64,000 nt of DNA from Spartobacteria bacterium (GTDB lineage Bacteria; Verrucomicrobiota; Verrucomicrobiia; Chthoniobacterales; UBA10450), in assembly GCA_003134785.1 (NCBI GenBank), contig PLCN01000014.1, positions 62,001 to 126,000 on the forward strand, written 5' to 3'. Position numbers and translations under genes: made by a program. Positions 63,914 to 64,000 of the stretch are shown piece by piece. Positions within the stretch are counted from its first letter, which is position 1. Each line of letters starts with the position of its first letter. Under the pieces are notes generated by a model. It searched no databases, had not been told where the DNA came from, and was given only the letters and a program-made list of their open reading frames with translations.

Positions 63914-64000
63914 ATGAAGAACGAATTTTATCAGGATTACAAAGAGCGGGTCATGCCGGCGTTGCAAAAAACGCACGGCTACAAAAATCCGCATCAGGTC
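63914..64000 (+). CDS. rplE: 50S ribosomal protein L5, 5' end only (truncated by window edge)
   Basis: The 29 codons from ATG 63914 read MKNEFYQDYKERVMPALQKT and then HGYKNPHQV, which fits the L5 N-terminus and the gene order rplX-rplE. The rest lies outside the window. Confidence 0.9.
   Translation, partial: MKNEFYQDYKERVMPALQKTHGYKNPHQV

Overview
The window is 64 kb of a GC-rich, gene-dense bacterial chromosome. It most resembles a soil Verrucomicrobiota of the Spartobacteria/Chthoniobacterales type. This is inference from several signs: LL-diaminopimelate aminotransferase (DapL) for lysine and peptidoglycan, a hopanoid pair (HpnH plus squalene-hopene cyclase), few clear Shine-Dalgarno sites, many prepilin-type proteins, and intergenic space filled by palindromic repeats of the kind common in that phylum. 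No insertion sequence, prophage, CRISPR array or rRNA gene is seen.

Layout. 1-1290: 5' part of gyrB (minus strand, runs off the window). 1595-5525: a four-gene minus-strand pseudopilin operon, possibly with a homopolymer frameshift in its first gene. 5661-7123: psd-pssA, the phosphatidylethanolamine pair. 7199-10898: a sugar nucleotidyltransferase, a small membrane protein and glgB. 11036-12466: two tandem prepilin-like paralogues, the second lacking the conserved Glu+5. 12441-15389 (minus): anti-sigma kinase, ruvB and xseA. 15480-21097: a secreted protein, DUF5996 plus an AraC regulator, purH, an acetyltransferase and a membrane protein. 21098-26211: two secreted metallopeptidases (M28, M3), MarC and a CoA-binding protein. 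26315-30062: hopanoid hpnH-shc plus a DUF5655 gene. 30112-33456: Mn-type superoxide dismutase, dapL and a sigma-like/membrane-partner pair.

33492-33998 is the most unusual segment. An intact CAT-anticodon tRNA is flanked by two tRNA remnants in which the anticodon arm is replaced by the palindrome CCCCGAAAGC(T/A)TTCGGGG. A small GIY-YIG nuclease ORF without a canonical start codon sits between the intact tRNA and the downstream remnant.

34103-49562: MaoC hydratase, an Aas-like acyltransferase/acyl-activating fusion divergent from a Spinster-like MFS carrier (possible lysophospholipid salvage), a VOC protein, 3-methyladenine glycosylase, mnmA, cutA, a VanX-like lipoprotein, a coiled-coil membrane protein, acs, two SGNH hydrolases and tgt, which carries an in-frame heptanucleotide-repeat insertion. 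49632-53566: a methyltransferase-like protein, an ABC-F ATPase, and a GbsR-type regulator with a DUF2071 gene. 53840-64000: the str-S10-spc ribosomal supercluster (rpsL, rpsG, fusA, rpsJ, rplC, rplD, rplW, rplB, rpsS, a foreign coiled-coil gene, rplV, rpsC, rplP, rpmC, rpsQ, rplN, rplX, start of rplE).

About ten families of palindromic or tandem short repeats lie between genes, and several provide the stop codon or the immediate upstream region of the adjacent gene.
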